From: Anthracocystis setariae
Taxonomy: Eukaryota > Basidiomycota > Ustilaginomycetes > Ustilaginales > Ustilaginaceae
DNA: 64,000 bases
Direction of reading: 5' to 3'
Assembly: GCA_928724745.1 (NCBI GenBank)
Contig: CAKMXJ010000010.1
Location: 1 to 64,000, forward strand
The notes below the pieces were generated by a model. That model was given only the letters and a program-made list of their open reading frames with translations, was not told where the DNA came from and searched no databases. Shown here piece by piece: positions 62,393 to 64,000 of the stretch. Each line of letters begins with the position of its first letter. Positions within the stretch are counted from its first letter, which is position 1. A program made the position numbers and the translations under genes.

Positions 62393-64000
62393 ATGGCGTC
62401 AACAACGCTACCTCACGATCAAGCATCCCCGGAAGTCCAAGACGGAGAGCGTACGTCTGGACGAATCGAGCGCCATCTCAGCCTTGATGCCCTCTTGTGC
62501 CTCCTAACCACAAATTACAGCGGCAGATACCTCGAAGCGAAAGACCTTGATCAAGTTCTTGTCGATCTACCTCTATGTGCTCTTTCTAAGCTTCCTACCA
62601 AACTACAGGACCGCTTCAGACTCCGAGCCGCGATTCGAAAGTACCTTGGTCGCAAGTGCATCAAGGTCGATTCCTTTGTTGCTTTTCGCAATGCAATGCT
62701 GGCACGCAACTGGTCCGATATACGCAGAATCATGATCAATGTTCCCGACAACAGATGGCCTCCTGACATCCTGGTGCATGGAGTTAAGGCCGTAGCTACA
62801 GCGTCGGAAATCTCGGACGCTTTGGCGCTTCTAGCCTTGTCAATCACCAGTGCAGCAGACGCAACCAGTGCGCCTTTCAAATCTCTTCGGCTCTGTTTCA
62901 TCACGCTTTCAGCAAAGGCACTCGATCAAGATACCATGGCGGTGCATCTGGTCCCCAGGCTGGCAGACGTGCTCTTGGCTCTGTTGACCTCTTTCCCGAG
63001 CCAATCAGCATCTCAGGCGGGTGTCATCGGCGATTTCGTCGTTCGATGCAGCAACATCGCAGATCAGCGTGCTCGCGATGCCGTGATCCTGATCTTAGAC
63101 TTTATAGTGGATGAACAAGGCTCCGTTCTCCCCGCAAACATGCAAGAACAAGTCCTTTATCGCTGCATCCTCAGCATCGAACGCTCAGTCAAACAGTCCG
63201 ACGACAAGGCTTCCACATCAGAGAGATTTGCAAACGTTCGCATCATGGACCGCATCTTGCGTATGGGACTGTATCGCCATCCAGAGCTCTACCAAAGGGC
63301 TCTACGAAGCGCGGTCTCTGTAGCTGCTAGGGAAAGATCGTTTCGATTGATCCAGCGCTGGTTCACTTTATACGAGCGATGCATCATTGACCGCGGCGGC
63401 GCCTTGACCGGCTCCGATCATCTCCTCTACGCAAAAGCGCTGCTCCGGACTCAAGAAGGTCGTCATGCCGCATTGGATGCCTTCTTGCGAGCCGAACCAC
63501 TACTGCGAACAGAGCACCAAGACCTCGCTGATGATTACACTCGGCGAGCAGTAGCGCACAAACTCGGTGCTGCCAGCATTGACATCCTCCAGATCATGGC
63601 GCAAAGTCCAGATGTGCCTCTCGACAAAGTGCTGACGTTGCTAGGCATCTTTGTCCGGTCCAGCAGTACGGAAGGTGGACGTCCCATCACGGTCGCTGGA
63701 CTGCAATTCAGTAAAGCCATCAAGCGGTTAAGGGCGGATGTGTACGCGTATACGGTGGTCATGCACGGATGTCTGATCCGGAAACAGCCCGAGATGGCGC
63801 TTGTGGTCTGGCAGGCAATGCTCGACCGCGGAGTTCTGCCCAACATCGCCTGTCTATCGGTGCTGCTGCAAAATCTGTTTGCTATGCAGGATGTGCGCAG
63901 CGCACTTCAACAGCTTAATATATGGTGTGAACACGGCGTGATTCCACCACCGCCTAGCATCAACAAGCTCAAGGATATCGAAGTGGACTCTAGCGACTTT
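62393..64000 (+). CDS. Helical-repeat (PPR-like) protein, partial, runs off the window
   Basis: An uninterrupted frame of 536 codons starts at ATG 62393 (context aaccATGGcg) and continues to the window end without a stop. The N-terminus is MASTTLPHDQASPEVQDGE. The sequence is helical and repeat-like; near the right edge VYAYTVVMHGCLIRKQPEMA followed by VVWQAMLDRGVLPNIACLSV is a clear pentatricopeptide-type repeat. Such proteins usually bind organelle RNA, here probably in mitochondria, although the N-terminus is not a typical presequence. Length and C-terminus are unknown. Confidence 0.75.
   Translation, partial: MASTTLPHDQASPEVQDGERTSGRIERHLSLDALLCLLTTNYSGRYLEAKDLDQVLVDLPLCALSKLPTKLQDRFRLRAAIRKYLGRKCIKVDSFVAFRNAMLARNWSDIRRIMINVPDNRWPPDILVHGVKAVATASEISDALALLALSITSAADATSAPFKSLRLCFITLSAKALDQDTMAVHLVPRLADVLLALLTSFPSQSASQAGVIGDFVVRCSNIADQRARDAVILILDFIVDEQGSVLPANMQEQVLYRCILSIERSVKQSDDKASTSERFANVRIMDRILRMGLYRHPELYQRALRSAVSVAARERSFRLIQRWFTLYERCIIDRGGALTGSDHLLYAKALLRTQEGRHAALDAFLRAEPLLRTEHQDLADDYTRRAVAHKLGAASIDILQIMAQSPDVPLDKVLTLLGIFVRSSSTEGGRPITVAGLQFSKAIKRLRADVYAYTVVMHGCLIRKQPEMALVVWQAMLDRGVLPNIACLSVLLQNLFAMQDVRSALQQLNIWCEHGVIPPPPSINKLKDIEVDSSDF

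Overview
The window is a chromosome end of a basidiomycete fungus, most likely a smut (Ustilaginaceae). It opens with CCCTAA telomere repeats. The gene-rich part carries compact, mostly intronless or intron-poor nuclear genes with long low-complexity extensions: NMN adenylyltransferase, CWC22, COA6, TIM10, cap methyltransferase and mitochondrial Ile-tRNA synthetase. The subtelomere carries a RecQ-type helicase of the telomere-linked kind known from Ustilago maydis (UTASa). The exact species cannot be read from the sequence.

Positions 1-25,400 are subtelomeric. Inward from the telomere they hold: a 21-copy 69-70 bp tandem array rich in ACGTGT palindromes (16-1432); repeats spaced about 160 bp; 2OG-Fe(II) dioxygenase copy 1 (3151-4416, +), of the TET/JBP-like type seen with fungal transposons; a two-zinc-finger protein (7848-5017, -) with a 21-bp minisatellite upstream; a degenerate telomere-like tract (about 8660); a diverged satellite with a strikingly regular period of about 161 bp (9835-12110); dioxygenase copy 2 (12903-14165, +); a large spliced gene (19301-14295, -) joining an OrsD-like zinc-finger region, a tyrosine-recombinase domain with R, K, R, H, Y residues in place, and a RecQ helicase; a third, C-terminally truncated dioxygenase whose stop codon lies in a telomere-like repeat (21141-20203, -); and a second copy of the zinc-finger gene (23920-21437, -). 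A rearranged copy of the last two upstream regions follows, with the zinc-finger gene deleted (24836-25410). Every dioxygenase gene lies next to a zinc-finger gene or the recombinase-helicase gene. I read this as a recurring subtelomeric gene module, possibly mobile or involved in end maintenance. This is the most unusual content of the window.

From about 26.4 kb on the sequence is an ordinary gene-rich chromosome arm: a doubtful small ORF; NMN adenylyltransferase; CWC22 (-); COA6 (-, two exons); a secreted alpha/beta hydrolase (+, eight exons); TIM10 (-, two exons); an MFS sugar transporter (-); a 3.7-kb stretch without a convincing gene; a C2H2 transcription factor (+); a divergent pair matching the two halves of plant Tm-1 (TIM-barrel protein -, UPF0261 protein +); ABD1 cap methyltransferase (-); ISM1 (+); a Zn2Cys6 transcription factor (+); a DUF3405 membrane protein (-); and the start of a helical-repeat (PPR-like) protein that runs off the right edge (+).

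I resolved splice structures for the recombinase-helicase, COA6, the hydrolase, TIM10 and the TIM-barrel gene by joining GT..AG introns that keep the frame and the family sequence. No rRNA, CRISPR array or intact tRNA was seen; one tRNA-like relic is noted.
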